From positions 14,836,001 to 14,900,000 of the forward strand of contig NC_061453.1 in NCBI RefSeq assembly GCF_022581195.2: DNA of 64,000 nt. The letters run 5' to 3'. Of the stretch, positions 36,701 to 48,459 are shown piece by piece. The stretch is from Helicoverpa zea. Its lineage: Eukaryota; Arthropoda; Insecta; Lepidoptera; Noctuidae. Position numbers and translations under genes: made by a program. Under the pieces are notes generated by a model that saw only the letters and a list, made by a program, of their open reading frames with translations, was not told the DNA's origin and made no database searches. How positions within the stretch are numbered: position 1 is the stretch's first letter; every line of letters begins with the position of its first letter.

Positions 36701-39314
36701 GTAAATTTGTCGTTTGTTTGGAATGCCAATGTTGTTGCGTTTTTTTCTGCGGCGAGTTACCTGCGCCGGCGCCGGCGACACGTCACCGCCGGCGTGACGC
36801 TACGCAATACCGTCTGTATGTAGGTCAGAAGGGTTGCGGCAGGTAGAGCAATTAAAACAAGAACACCACACTCCGCGACAATTAACTACCTCCGCACTAA
36901 ACAGCCTGCGGTAACGTGATACCTGTGAAGGGTCGATCGAACGATCTCTTACTACAAACACCTCTAATGTGACTACCGAGCGGTATCAGATGTCCTTGCA
37001 ATAAACGCGTGCTGAAGTAGCCACCTGTGTCTGCAGTGAGCACCTACTGAAGAGCGCGATAATATTTCATCTCAAATAGAACAATATTGACATCATGCAG
37101 GTTACGATTAAACAATATTTAATTGGCGTTGAAACTTGTAAGTAATTGTAAGTTTGTGCAGCGACGCGCTCGAGGCATGTGAAGCTAGGCGCATTGCGCG
37201 CGCGCCCGCTGTCGGCGCCTTTTTCTTCTGCTTATCGAGTGAGCTGCATATAATCACCTAACAAGCCCTGGTGACAGCCGTCAAATCCATCTCTCGGCTT
37301 CTAACGTGGAATTATAACAACGACTACAGCACTAAGTAATGCTTTCATAGTGAAATTACCTTCTATCTTTAGTAAAAAAAGCAGTAACGAGCTCTCAAAA
37401 ACGAATCCTTAAAGATTTGTCTCGTTACCTAATACAATGCAATATTTTTATTGAAATAAGTATTATATTTCACAATATAAGTGTGTAAGTATATGTATAT
37501 GTATGTGCTTCCATGGCATGCGGTCAGAAGCGCGTGAGTAGAACAATGTGAGCTCGTTAACGTTGAGAACACGGGCGGGCTTTACCGGTGCCATGGTCCA
37601 CAGTGATAGCCATGTTCTCGGAACACATTCCGCACTACTGTTATGTTGCTACTGAAACTTTCACAACATTACGCTATCAGCCGCAGACACAGGCCGCGCC
37701 GGCGCCGCGCGATGGCCTGCGCCGGCGCCGAGTAGCGCCTCCTCGCTAACTGCGCCCGGCACTGCCTAACTGTAACTATTAATGTTCCCTTAGGCGAGCC
37801 AGCTATTTGCCTCTACAAATAGCACAGCCTTGTTCAGGCTCACGAGTAACGGATACATGAGAGTTAATAGCTTCATCAATAGGTAGTAGGTAAAAGTATT
37901 CCATTTGAATATTTGTTTTACAGCTGGTTGGTCAGCTTTAAATCGATGTCATGAATAAAGAAATAATTAATAGCAGTGATCTTGGAAAAAACTTATCTTT
38001 TTCTTTGTATATTTCCTAACGTATAATTAAGTGTAGATTTTTACTGAATATGTTATCTAGAACAACAATGTGTATCGACAAAGCGTTCGATAGTGTTGTT
38101 CATTAATTTCCTGCAGTAACAGCATACGTGTGCGTGTGTGTGTAGATGTACACACACACATATACAGAGCGTGAACTATCAGCTATTAGCACGTAACCGA
38201 GCGGAACAGTTTTTCCGCGATCAATTAATTATCAGATTTATTGCGCTTGTCGGCGAGTGTTGCGCCTGCGCCGACACGACGTGAGAGCTACTCGCACACA
38301 ACACTCGAGTGTTGTTACAACACTAGCGTAGTAATGAGCTCACACAGGGTGATGTCGTGTCAGTCTTATTGTTCACGGGCAAATGAGCTTTTTTCACGCA
38401 TAATAGTTTTGTTCAATTTCTATTTAAGCTGAGGCAGGGACACTTCTTATCATGTATTAGTATTTTGACTTAGTTAGACATGGTTTCGGAATATTTTCAG
38501 AAAGCTTTCAGCTGTAAACTTAATATAGTGTCACCAAACACTTAAAAAGTATCTACCCTGATGAAACGATGAAACAGTCGGCCGAGCGTTGAATCGTCGG
38601 TTGGCAAATGGTTTTTTAAAGAATATCTTGATTCTCATCAAAGTTTTCAGTTGATCTGGTACCGGCTAAATACCTGATCGTGCTACTATTCTACTATCTT
38701 CAAACTGATTTGTGAGCCTAAACAAACTATTAGCCGACAACAATTTTGCAACAAAACAAAAGTTCTTGACACAATCCCTGGAGTCTAAATAATTTTGTAA
38801 CAACTGTATAATTTGATTTGATTTGCAATGACTTTGGAACCAATTGATGTTGTTTTTTGTTTAAATTGAACTGTAGGTACTAGTTCGTCGGGGACTCAAT
38901 GGGGACTGCGGATGCGTTTGCGCATCATTGTATCAACCTCCGGGTTACATTATCACTGTCATATACTTCGTTTGTTGATGCTTCACAAAGTTAACTTTTT
39001 TACGTTTGTTAATAATTTCAAACAAAACCATCCCCGTATTCACGTTACACGCACAAATACGCGGACATTAATAAATTAATCGTTACACATATTGTGGAGT
39101 ATTGAAGTAAGGATCAAGTAGGAAAAAAAAACAATTAACATAAAAAGTGCAAATGTATAATCGTAATCATGATGATATAGATGTCATTAAAAGCGTATCA
39201 CTTGGAAAACCTTGACCAACGGTCTCTAGCAGATGGGAAGTCAGTACAACAAGGCAAAAGTCGTCGGCGTAGCAAACCCTAATAGGCAGCGTATAGTAAT
39301 GTAAGGGCACTCAC
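33757..39314. other. Intron interior near the putative promoter
   Basis: No supported genes. Holds a perfect palindrome at 35406-35443, C-rich runs near 36070-36085, GC-rich patches near 35060-35260, 36590-36800, 37160-37220 and 37690-37760, and a short GT/CA stretch at 38130-38160. I see no transposable element. Confidence 0.4.
35406..35443. promoter_or_regulatory. Palindrome around TATCGATA (DREF/BEAF-like sites)
   Basis: Perfect 10-bp arms GACTCGATAC and GTATCGAGTC flank TTGCGTATCGATACTTTT, which holds TATCGATA. TATCGATA is the DRE core and CGATA words are bound by BEAF-32 in flies. Three CGATA words lie within 38 bp. An insulator or promoter-proximal role is inference. Confidence 0.35.
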
Positions 39315-39450
39315 TTGTGGGTCCCGAGTCTCCGGGCGGTGGTCTGCTGGTGCTGGTGCTTGTTGCTGTGAGCAGCAGGAGGCAGGTCGGTATCACTGTC
39401 ACTGCACGCGCGGCACTGCACTGCGAGGCACGAGAGAGCTCAGCGCGAGT
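39315..39450 (-). other. Putative untranslated first exon of the GATA-like gene
   Basis: On the minus strand a GC-rich block ends ...CACCGCCCGGAGACTCGGGACCCACAA, then GTGAGT (39314-39309), a strong donor. There is no long conserved frame, so it is probably 5' UTR. The 5' boundary is not determined; several CAGTG words at about 39405-39440 could serve as initiators. Linking it to the exon at 6868 is inferred from strand and the lack of intervening exons. Confidence 0.4.
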
Positions 39451-39760
39451 CGTCGACGCGTGTAGTCCTGACGGAGAGCGCGCGCCCACTGGCGGCGGGA
39501 GGCGCCGCGCGCGCGCAGCCTCCGCCCCGGGGCGGGGCGCCCCCACGCCGCGCCCGCCCCACACGCGAGGAAATGCGCTTTTCCATAAATTGCAGCGCTC
39601 ATGATGTACTGGCACGTGACGCGTCATATGACGCGCGGGGCGGCGCGGGGCGAGCGGGGGGCGCGGGGCGGACGGGCGCCGGTGGGCGGCCGCTATCGCG
39701 AGTAATGGGCGCCGCGCGGAGATTTATAGAGGGGTTAGTTTTCGGGCCCTAATGGAATTA
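39451..39760 (-). promoter_or_regulatory. CpG-rich promoter region
   Basis: This is among the strongest GC- and CpG-rich blocks of the window, directly upstream of the proposed first exon. It contains a CACGTG E-box with nearby CATATG and TGACG words (39612-39632), an AATTTATGG caudal/Hox-like site (about 39581-39590), and on the other strand GAGATTTATAGAGG (39720-39733), which could be a TATA-like box for divergent transcription. Confidence 0.45.
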
Positions 39761-42700
39761 GTGCTGCGTTTTTGTTTATACTCGCGGCGTCGCAATCAAT
39801 CGTAAGAGTGTACCGGCCGCCCCCCTCCCCCCCGCTCCGGTGCCGCACAACGTTCTCTAATTAATCGCGTACTGAGCAGCAGTTGATCAGTGGATGTTAA
39901 TTGCGAAGCGCGGCGACACGGTGCGACACAGCACGGTACAACGCGGAGACTAACTAGCTAACAAGCCGCTCTATCTGCATCAGCTGACTCCGATCAGTTT
40001 AATTACTGCACAAATGACGTGGAGCCGAGCACGAAGCCTGCTAACTCATTCATTATCTCGTGTATAAACAGCGCCACAAAATGTTTTACTTCGTGTCAAC
40101 ATGTAGCGAGACATGTAGAACACTCTCTTCTAACTATTTTGCTGTGCCCATCAGGGTCCATAATTGTGACTACCTCTATCATTTTATATTTTCCACCAAC
40201 TGTACATTATGGAATGCAATGAATGATATGATGATGATGATGATGAACATTGCTCGGGCGGATTGTATAGTTAAGGAGAAAAGCGAACAACAACAACAAC
40301 TAAGTACAATATAAACATCTTCCTATTCAAATCGTATTTTCATCTACTCAGAATGCTCGCTAGTCAGTTAGGATATGGCGACGCCTACATATCTTTAAAG
40401 AAACTGATGTCCAGTAAGTATTTCTTAAAATATTTTTCCTTTCTTGGTTAGATCATGGATACATGGATAGAATTTTTTATCTGAAGCAAAAATTTGGTAT
40501 GATACAATATAGAAAATAAATCAGTAGATACCTAATTGCTTCTTACTTAAGTACTTAGTTATATTTTTACTTTATATTTAATCCTCAATGAAATCTTTAT
40601 TACATAGTATCATACAATGTTGTTCAGTGAGCGAGCACACGCTGAGTGGTGCCCCTGTAAGTATCGTCGATAAATCTATTGTTTCTCTTGTCACACTTTT
40701 ATATCTGTATTTACTACCCAATTTTATTTACTTCATTGATCTATCTTGGTCAGGAATTAAGTCATTCCATAAAGTAAAATAATGTAACGTTATAACAGCG
40801 AAAACATAGTCAAGCTGCAATTTATTGGTGGTTTAATCACCAGTTCAGAACTAGAGTTTCAAACAAGAAGTAACAGTGTACTGATTACTCAGATCTGTGT
40901 TAAGTCAAATCTCATGTACGTGATGACATGGAGTGTAGGTCGGTACAACTATGAGCAGCAGTCACAGGAGCCGCCGCCGGTCGCCGCGTCACAACACACG
41001 GTGGCTATTGTCGGCTTCCTTCAACCCGCAGCTCTTCCCTGTTCCACTAACTGATAGCGAGATCACTGCCCTCGCCACTTCTCACTGATAACGGAACCCT
41101 CAGACCGTGGGAATATACACTCAAATAATCACATTACAGAACCATTATTATAATACGTACATACATATTTGGAACATGAGAAAATAAATTTAATATGTTA
41201 TATGTTATAGAACTGGCAACATATTTGATGAGCTATGTAACATCATACATAGATTGTTGTGCCGTTTGATTACTAATTTCATACTATATAAAAAGACAAG
41301 TGCCTAAATTCAACTTTACTTATTTAGGAAGGTACTGTCGACAGCACGTCAAGCTACTCCAATTTATCAAAACAGTTAGGTACACTCTTGTATCTACCAG
41401 GTTTGTACTTGACTGTGCCTATTCACATATCATTATTAAAAAGATTTAATTAATTTCCTCAGTACAATGTGTCACCATATCGTAGCGTTCCGTAGCAAGT
41501 CGTAGCGTTACGTAGCGTCGCGTAGCAGAATAAAGCGAAAAACATTATTATACCGTATGACGAATGGGGATAATTATTGTAAGACATATTTCATTGCTAA
41601 CTAATTTCACATAGCTTGTAGGCACTTCACGTACTTGCGAGAACTATTGAATAGTTCAGTTGTAGGTAATCCTATTGAGATAAGGAGTCATTAGTGGAAA
41701 CAATAGAGAGGAACAATTGAAGCAATTCCGGCGATTGGCTGAATAGCTGCCAGTGAATAAGCTGCGTGGGACGAGCGCGCCGCATGACGTCACGTCGCCA
41801 GCCCCGGCTCGTCCGTGGCCTGCTGGCTGTCAGCTAGTCCATGCTACCTCGTAACTTATAATATTATTTATAAGGATCTAACAACCAATATAGAAGTATG
41901 ATTACATACGGTTCTTGAGCGCACCAAGACTAGGCGAACAAATCCTCTCACCGGTAGTAGTGGGAAATATCTGCTGTCAGCTGTCGCCACGCATGGAACA
42001 GGGACTAAAATAAATAATCAATTTTAAAACTCTTAGTTTTATCATTAAATTATGTATTACCTCCAAAGAATTTATGTTCATCTGTTATTTTCTCCCTTAA
42101 AAATCCGTTGATAATGTATGTTTTCTATAAAAGGTAGATATGTTATATTAGATCGTTTTTTGCTTTGGTAAAAGTATTAACAAACGAGATTTCAAGTCTA
42201 GTTCAAGGTTCATTTTTCATGGAACAATGAGTATGCTTTATTATTGATCAACATGTTTAGAAATAACTCACTGCGTGCCCCTTATCAATTTGATATAACT
42301 TTCTTGTACATATTGCAGATAAGTACCTATTAAGATATTTATGTCCCCACGACACCCATTTCACCATATTATAAAACGTGATAATGAAAAAGTACTGGCT
42401 TTAATACTAAGTATAAATAAATAAGAAAGTTAATGCTCTTAAGCTAGTACTAACTAAACCCGGTACTTTTTAAGACCACGTTTTATGATACCTAAGTTGG
42501 ATTATGATGTAATTTTTTTATAGCACAATAATTGCAAGCTACTGTTAAACACCGTGTGTTCGAGTAAGTACTGCATAATGCATCATGCTGTGGTGTTGTA
42601 AACATAGTGTTCAATCATACAAGCACGCTATACCGACCTCGACAAGTGCGATGAAAATAACATCCAGGAGGAGCTCGGTGCTAAGTACCAGCCACTGCAT

Positions 42701-42779
42701 TGGGGAAGAGAGCTGCACCGATCATAACAGATAGATCATATTATTATTAATTGCTTGTTTGTACTTGACTTAGTGTAGG
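39761..42779. other. Upstream flanking DNA without recognised genes
   Basis: AT-rich apart from the first 200 bp. Contains ATGATGATGATGATG (about 40228-40245) and a CAA run (about 40287-40301), a cluster of CGTAGC words at 41478-41527 (six in about 50 bp), and an imperfect inverted repeat at 42362-42492. No coding exon seen. Confidence 0.45.
42362..42492. repeat. Imperfect hairpin repeat
   Basis: The left arm contains TTATAAAACGTGATAAT and AAAAAGTACTGGCTTTAAT; the right arm contains their complements in reverse order (CCCGGTACTTTTTAAGACC and CACGTTTTATGATA). Arms are about 40 bp and a little diverged. Probably an old MITE. Confidence 0.45.
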
Positions 42780-43275
42780 GATAAAAAAGTCCATAATCTG
42801 GTAAAGAATCAACCTTCAAAGTACGAATGTGGGTTGCGTTTCCAAGTCAGGGAAGTACCCATGCAACTTTTCTAAGTTTGTATGTACTTTCTAAGCATTA
42901 GTTTTAAGTAGTTTATATAAAATATGTATTAGTATATGATTTAATGTTATAATATTTATGTATAGTGTTTTCTATGGGCCTTGATGCCTGATTTAAATAA
43001 ATAAATAAAAATAACTGTGTTTTGGATGGCACGTTAACTTGTAGGGCCCGGCTGTCATTGAACATCTTTGGCAGCCGTTACGAGTATTCAGAATCCAGTT
43101 AGTCTGACAACCAGTCTTACCTAGAGGTGTTGTTGCCTGGGTAACTGAGTTGAAGAGGTCTAATAGGCAGCCCTTGAAAAACTCTGGTACTCAGCTGCAT
43201 CTGAATAGACTAAAACCTGTCCCCAACATGATTGGGAAAAGATGCATGATTATAATTTAGGCAGATGATGATAAT
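42780..43275 (+). mobile_element. HaSE-like SINE, copy 3, split by a LINE tail
   Basis: Plus-strand copy: the head 'gtaaagaatcaacc...gtgggttgcgtttccaagtcaggg' is the worn tRNA-like part, then 'gcaacttttctaagtttgtatgtactttctaag', then an interruption at 42898-43011. It resumes 'actgtgttttggatggcacgttaac' and runs to 'caacatgattgggaaaagatgcatgat...gcagatgatgat'. Box B is mutated. Confidence 0.75.
42898..43011 (+). mobile_element. 5'-truncated LINE 3' end inserted in the SINE
   Basis: The insert reads through 'tatgggccttgatgcctga' and ends TTTAAATAAATAAATAAAA, the typical 3' end of moth Jockey-like LINEs. It interrupts SINE copy 3 and is therefore younger than it. Confidence 0.65.
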
Positions 43276-44198
43276 AAAAAGTTCATATTCATGTACTGTA
43301 ATGTTTATTCGCGTCTAGACGCGTAAACATTTAATGATGTGATGTGTGACTCACTGGGGTAGCAGTCGTAATGACGTAATCAGACGGGGCGCTCTGATAA
43401 CATCTGCGAGTCGCCGTCGCTGCACCCTGGCGGACGCTTGACGCCTGACGGTTTTGTTACTGCTAACCAATTACAAAGATTTGTTATAAACGCTTAGTTC
43501 TCAGCGTTACAGGTAGATACGATGGCCACTCAGTTCGTATGTGTCCTTACAGTCCTATTTGTGTCTTGATAACACACAGAGGAGTTTTGTTTTATTTTTT
43601 TTATTTATTTATAACAACAAAATACTATAAAATAATTGTAAATTTTACAGTTACTTAATCTAAACTACTCTACATACTTAAAATTAAACATTAATTACAT
43701 TAAAGTAGTACAAAAATAGATTCAAGGAGAGCAGGTACAGTACACTACTCTTGTGAATTCATTCCGAGTTCCAAATGTTCCGTGGAATCCGAGTTTAAAA
43801 TATTATTACTAAATACTGCGCCAGTTGATGTACTGTGGAGCGACTGCGAGTTTTAAGATTTTCTATTGTAATGTGTCCATTGGTCCAGTGTCCAATCCAC
43901 TTTGTGGTCATCAGTTCCTAATAAATGGATAAACTAACGGAACCATTATATTTATTTATGGCATTACTTTATGCAACACAATAACACAAATCATCATAGA
44001 ATTTAGTTTTGTTTCGATTGTGGCGCTTTGAGAGCCGAGCTAGAGGAGTTTCACAAAGTGACGCTGCATCAGGTATTATGCATATTTATAGATTTCGTCA
44101 GTATATCAAAATACCTTAACCATTTGTATATTAAATAACAAATATTATATTCTCATATCTATATTTTAGAGTTAAAAATCACAAATTGGGAAATAAAA
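43276..44198. other. Intergenic DNA with a possible retroelement tail
   Basis: On the minus strand a block at about 43930-43590 ends TTATAAATAAATAAAAAAAATAAAA, like a LINE 3' tail. I could not recognise its body. GC is higher at 43370-43440, where TCTGATAACATC contains a GATA word. Nothing else seen. Confidence 0.35.
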
Positions 44199-44852
44199 AT
44201 CCCACCAAAAACATTAAATGTAAAAAAAAGCCAATCCTCTACGCAATTCCTCCACCGTAAAAAGTTTTGAGATCGCATAGAAGCCAAGTCCTGTTCAACT
44301 TTATTTGTAATAATAAATCAATATTTTGTGACTCTATCAATAGTTTTGTTCACATTACAATAATACTGTCTTGGCCATGAGCACAATAAACTGCAAATAT
44401 AATACAGCATATCTTGGAAAGGTGAAAGTCAAACATGAAGTTTACTACTTTAATATCACAGAATTAAATACTTTTAGTTTATTCAATTGTTACTAAATGA
44501 CCGTCAGTCAGTTTCATCCAACATCAATGAACTGCACATGTACTATGGCGCATGTTTAGTCCATGGTGATCTCAAATTCCAATCAGTCCATAATCAGTCC
44601 AATCGTAAAATCATGTCCATATAGAATTTATCAACGCACATTATTTCAAGGAGCGACTTTTAACTTGTGCTCATGGCCAAGACAGTATTATTGTAATGTG
44701 AACAAAACTATTGATATAGTCACAAAATATTGATTTATTATTACAAATAAAGTAGAACAGGACTTGGCTTCTATGCGATCTCAAAACTTTTTACGGTGGA
44801 GGAATTGCGTAGAGGATTGGCTGTTTTTTACATTTAATGTTTTTGGTGGGAT
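44199..44852. mobile_element. MITE with 187-bp terminal inverted repeats
   Basis: Arms 44199-44385 and 44666-44852 are nearly identical inverted copies starting ATCCCACCAAAAACATTAAA and running to the word TGGCCATGAGCACAA. The spacer is 280 bp and holds no open frame. The ends ATCCCACC/GGTGGGAT are shared by a moth repeat family I know but cannot classify. No clean target duplication is visible. Confidence 0.85.
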
Positions 44853-45842
44853 CTAATTTATTTTTTGTAGGTCTCTTTTTTCTCTAAGTATATAGCAAAT
44901 TAAATTAACTTACATGCAACTAACTAAATATATAACAAACTAAATATGTACACCTAAAGTAGCACGTAAACAATATTTTTTTTAACCTAAAAAAATTCGA
45001 AATTGTCGAATTTTTTAATCGAATAGCTTTTAGAATAAAAGAGATTTATTTCAGAGGTAGATGACGCTATCACATGAAATTTTAGACCATTTTAGACCGA
45101 TTTAGACCAGGACAACGCCATCTATCGAGCGAGCATGCAGTGTTTATCGCACTGCATTAATATGAAAGATTTTATCATTATTCATTTCATTTAAACCTAG
45201 CTTTTTTATTCATATGTTGTATATTTAATACATAATAACAATATACCACTACGTAACAATAAAACAAATAGTAACATTTTGTACATAAATAAATAACAAA
45301 GTTATCAATGCAGTCAAATATCATACACAATGTTCTTGAAAAACCGCAAATATAAATTTGTTTCCTATTTTTTTATTAAGTTTTAAGGTTTTTATAATTT
45401 TCCCTTTATATGTAGCTAATAACCTACCTTGGTGCCAAATTTGAAGGTTCTAAGTTTGCTAGAAGTACCTTAGACTTTTGATGATCGGTCAGTGAGTCAG
45501 TGACAAAATGGTGTAACTTTGATCGCTCATAACTGGTAAACTATTTATTCAAATGTCTTGTAATTTTGAGACTGAGCTTGTTCTAATACTTACTCTTGGT
45601 CATCGAAAACCTAAACTCCTAGCTTTGTTCACATGGAAGATACAGGGGACTGAAATAGCCGCGAAACGCTTCGAGAAAAGATGGTACGGCCGTGCCCGCT
45701 TTGCTCGAGTCTTGGCTGGGGCACTGCCGTGCCCTCAGATGTAGGTACTACTTAACTAATCTTTTTATGAAACTTTTTCGTAATCGTAGAAGTCAATTTT
45801 TATTCATTCGGCAGTGCGACTGTGAAATAAAATGAGAAAAAA
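44853..45842 (+). repeat. Probable interspersed repeat, class unknown
   Basis: The section from 45415 to 45745 ('cttggtgccaaatttgaaggttctaag', 'gatgatcggtcagtgagtcagtgac', 'acggccgtgcccgctttgctcgagtc') has the ring of a frequent insect repeat. The plus-strand open frame over 45553-45744 is short and has no family pattern. A palindrome CGAAATTGTCGAATTTTTTAATCGA lies near 44997-45022. Confidence 0.35.
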
Positions 45843-47213
45843 TATAATTTCTTGAAGAATATTTGATACGTAATAGAAGCCCAGAACATAAAGTTGCACT
45901 AGCACGTCGGAATTTAAAGATATACCTAAAGTGCTAAAAGCGCGTTTTTTAAGGATATTTTTTTTGGTAATTTCTAACTAAAGCATTACTTACATAGTAG
46001 TAGTAGTAGTAGTAGAGGGGTATATATTTATTTATTTATTCTAGGAAGGCTTACAGGCTAATAACACGACAAGATGGTAACAATAGTTTAACACATTGCT
46101 ATATAATAACAAGCCCCCGCATATAGGCAAGCTAACATACAATACACTGAAGACTCAATCGCATACAATCGCATACTATAGATAGTAACATAATATTTTA
46201 AGTATCGAAAAAAGATTTTTCTAGTAAACGCCTTGCTGTGCCCGCACTCGTGCAAAACAGATCTATATTCAAATCTAGTGGTATTGCGTTAAAGCTCCGA
46301 GCTACCCTTAGTAGAAAAGCATTACGTCTGTAGTTTGTCGTTGCAAAAGGTGCCTGTAACAGTGGTCGTTGATGGAGTCCACCTAGGTTTGTTTTCAACG
46401 ACAAGTTCGCTAAAAGTTCAGGACAATCAACTGTACTATTAGCGATATTCAATAATATACATATGTTATTAATATAACGTCTAGTTTCCAACGGAAGAAA
46501 ATGATACCTTTTACAGCGATGTGTGTAATTTTCCGACCATTGTTTTGCCTTGAAGTCCAGATATCGTAAGAATTTCTTTTGGATACCCTCTATACGAGAC
46601 ATGTAGATCCCGTATTGAGGGTTCCAAACCTGTGAGGCATACTCCAGGTGGCTGCGTACAAAGGAACAGTATACGATCTTAACAGGTTTAAGAGTACGGA
46701 AGTCCGCTGTGTTTCTAATTATGAATCCTAGCGCTTTCGCCGCTTTCTTTACAATAACGTCTATATGTTGATCAAATAAGAGCTTGCTATCTTGTATTAT
46801 TCCTAAGTCTCTTATGCTGCTAACTTTATGAATATTTTCATGGTGAAGTTTGAATGCCGCATTTACTATTGTTTTTCGCCGAGAGAAGGTTATATTAAAC
46901 ATATGGTTATATGAAAACATTTGGACACGTTAAGTTGTAACCTATTACGCTTACAGTATTCCTCAAACGGTTCAAGATCCGATTGAAGGCATTTGACATC
47001 TTCTAGGTCTCGCACAACTTTATGTATTTTCATGTCATCTGCGTACATTAGGACATAGGAGTGTCTTAAGCAGAGTTTAACGTCTGCAATGAATATTGTG
47101 AATAGAAGAGATATGCATATTTAAATCCCGACGTGCTAGTGCAACTTTATGTTCAGGACTTCGATTACGTATCAAATATTCTACGAGAAATTATATTCAT
47201 ATTTCACTTTAGT
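45843..47213. repeat. Inverted repeats of about 95 bp flanking a LINE fragment
   Basis: Left arm 45843-45935 and right arm about 47118-47213 match in inverted orientation: the shared core is ATTTGATACGTAAT, then GAACATAAAGTTGCACTAGCACGTCG. The arms differ by a few bases. They look like ends of an old DNA element in which the LINE at 46020-47119 lies. Confidence 0.65.
46020..47119 (-). pseudogene. 5'-truncated Jockey-like LINE with reverse transcriptase remnant
   Basis: The minus strand starts inside the reverse transcriptase at SLLFTIFIADV, followed by the catalytic motif YADD (about 47045-47034) and then a C-terminal domain (46920-46198) with SIRDLGIIQDSKL, CSFVRSHLEYASQVWNP and an RVARSFNAIP-type end. 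This matches the Jockey superfamily ORF2 C terminus. The YADD frame and the long downstream frame differ; a tandem TGTTTTCATATAACC / TGTTTAATATAACC near 46890-46920 explains the shift. A 3' UTR follows and ends AGAATAAATAAATAAATA near 46042-46027. Not functional. Confidence 0.8.
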
Positions 47214-48056
47214 AACAAAAAAATATATAATAACTTATAGGTGATCGGACCAGTGAATCGAAGGAAAGTAACACGGAACATTGTGTTACAAAACTTATAA
47301 TATGTATGTTGACTTAGGACAAACAATCGAACACATACATGACATATATTATGTACATTAACATACTATAAAAATTATGTAATGAACAGATTTTTCTTGG
47401 TTTGCAGAAATAGAAGCTAAAGCTTCTTTAAATCTATTGCTGACTCTTTCTTTGTCAGCAAGATAAAAAGTGTCAATAGATTTAATGGAGCTTTGTGCAA
47501 CTGACGGTAAGTGACATTTTGGTTTTCATGTCTATTTATTATTCTGTATGATCGCCGCATTTTCGAAACATTTCCTGTCAGACATGTGAGACGTTAAACA
47601 AAAAAACATAAAGCAATTCTCCAGGAACTGAAACCCACATAATAGGCACCACAGTACTTCAGTTACTAAGTTTAATTAATCCAAGAGAAAAGTGAATCAT
47701 TATTTTATTGTAAAAAACAGTAGGTTTTGTGTATTTCTGTTTTGTGTTTTTACAAATAGAGTACGTTGTTTTATTGAAGGTCTTATTAGTATGGAAATAC
47801 AGCTAGCAAAAGTTAATTCCACCGCTATATTGTGCGAGGCGTAAGTTCCCGTAGTTCCGAAGACATCACACCTGTGGGGAGATCCAGGAGTTCAGCGAAT
47901 ACACTGTCCACAGATAACTGTCGTGGATGGATGTATAGGAAGAGGATGAACAATGTTGGGGAAAGTGACGAGTTGTGCATCTGCAGCGCGACCTATAAAC
48001 CGTATAAAAGGTTTTCTTTACCGCCTGACGAATGTTATTGAAAATCGCAGCGAGAG
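47214..48056. other. Intergenic DNA without recognised genes
   Basis: AT-rich. A short inverted repeat (TTTAAATCTATTG near 47431 and CAATAGATTTAAT near 47475) is present. The plus-strand open frame at 47832-48041 shows no family pattern. Nothing else identified. Confidence 0.4.
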
Positions 48057-48459
48057 ATAGGGGAAAGGGGGGTTAGCCCCGGCCGGTGGGTAGCCTCGGC
48101 CATAGTAAATATTAGAATTTCGCGCGGCGTAACTTTGAAGTTCGTGTGATCTCCGTGTGCGTTTAAGAGTAATTCGTCAAATGCAAACAGTTGAATTCGA
48201 TTGACCGCTGCGTTCGGGCGTGATAGAGTAAAGGAGATGGCCAAAAAAAACCCAGAGTCGACAGACCTCACATATATCATTGGATTCAGTATAATGCGTG
48301 GATTTAAAAAAGTATTTCATATCATCCGAAAACCATAGGGTTCTCTTTTTATAACGGTTTTTCGATCAAGAATTTAGGTTATAAAAAAGTTTGCCTTTTT
48401 ACTATTTGCTGTTCTTTAGATGTTTGGAATTTGCAAAAATATTTTTTTGTTTTGATAGG

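Larger units (their letters stand above)
6869..39314 (-). other. Very long first intron of the GATA-like gene (putative regulatory landscape)
   Basis: About 32.4 kb between the proposed untranslated exon and the first coding exon. No convincing coding exon was found on either strand inside it. It holds a few scattered repeats (listed separately), several GC-rich islands and clusters of WGATAAG sites. The intron depends on joining the exon at 39.3 kb to the one at 6.87 kb, which is inferred from strand, splice sites and the absence of anything between. Other first exons within this span are possible, because GC-rich islands occur at several places. Confidence 0.45.

Noticed and set aside
39241..39627. 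Long frames on both strands over the proposed promoter/first exon
   Set aside because: CpG-rich composition gives open frames in several phases; none fits a protein family or the phase of the next exon.
45553..45744. Plus-strand frame MSCNFETELVLIL...
   Set aside because: Lies in a repeat-like block whose text I know as non-coding in other insects; short and unsupported.
47431..47487. Short inverted repeat TTTAAATCTATTG/CAATAGATTTAAT considered as a terminator or small RNA hairpin
   Set aside because: Thirteen-base arms in AT-rich DNA are expected by chance; no further support.
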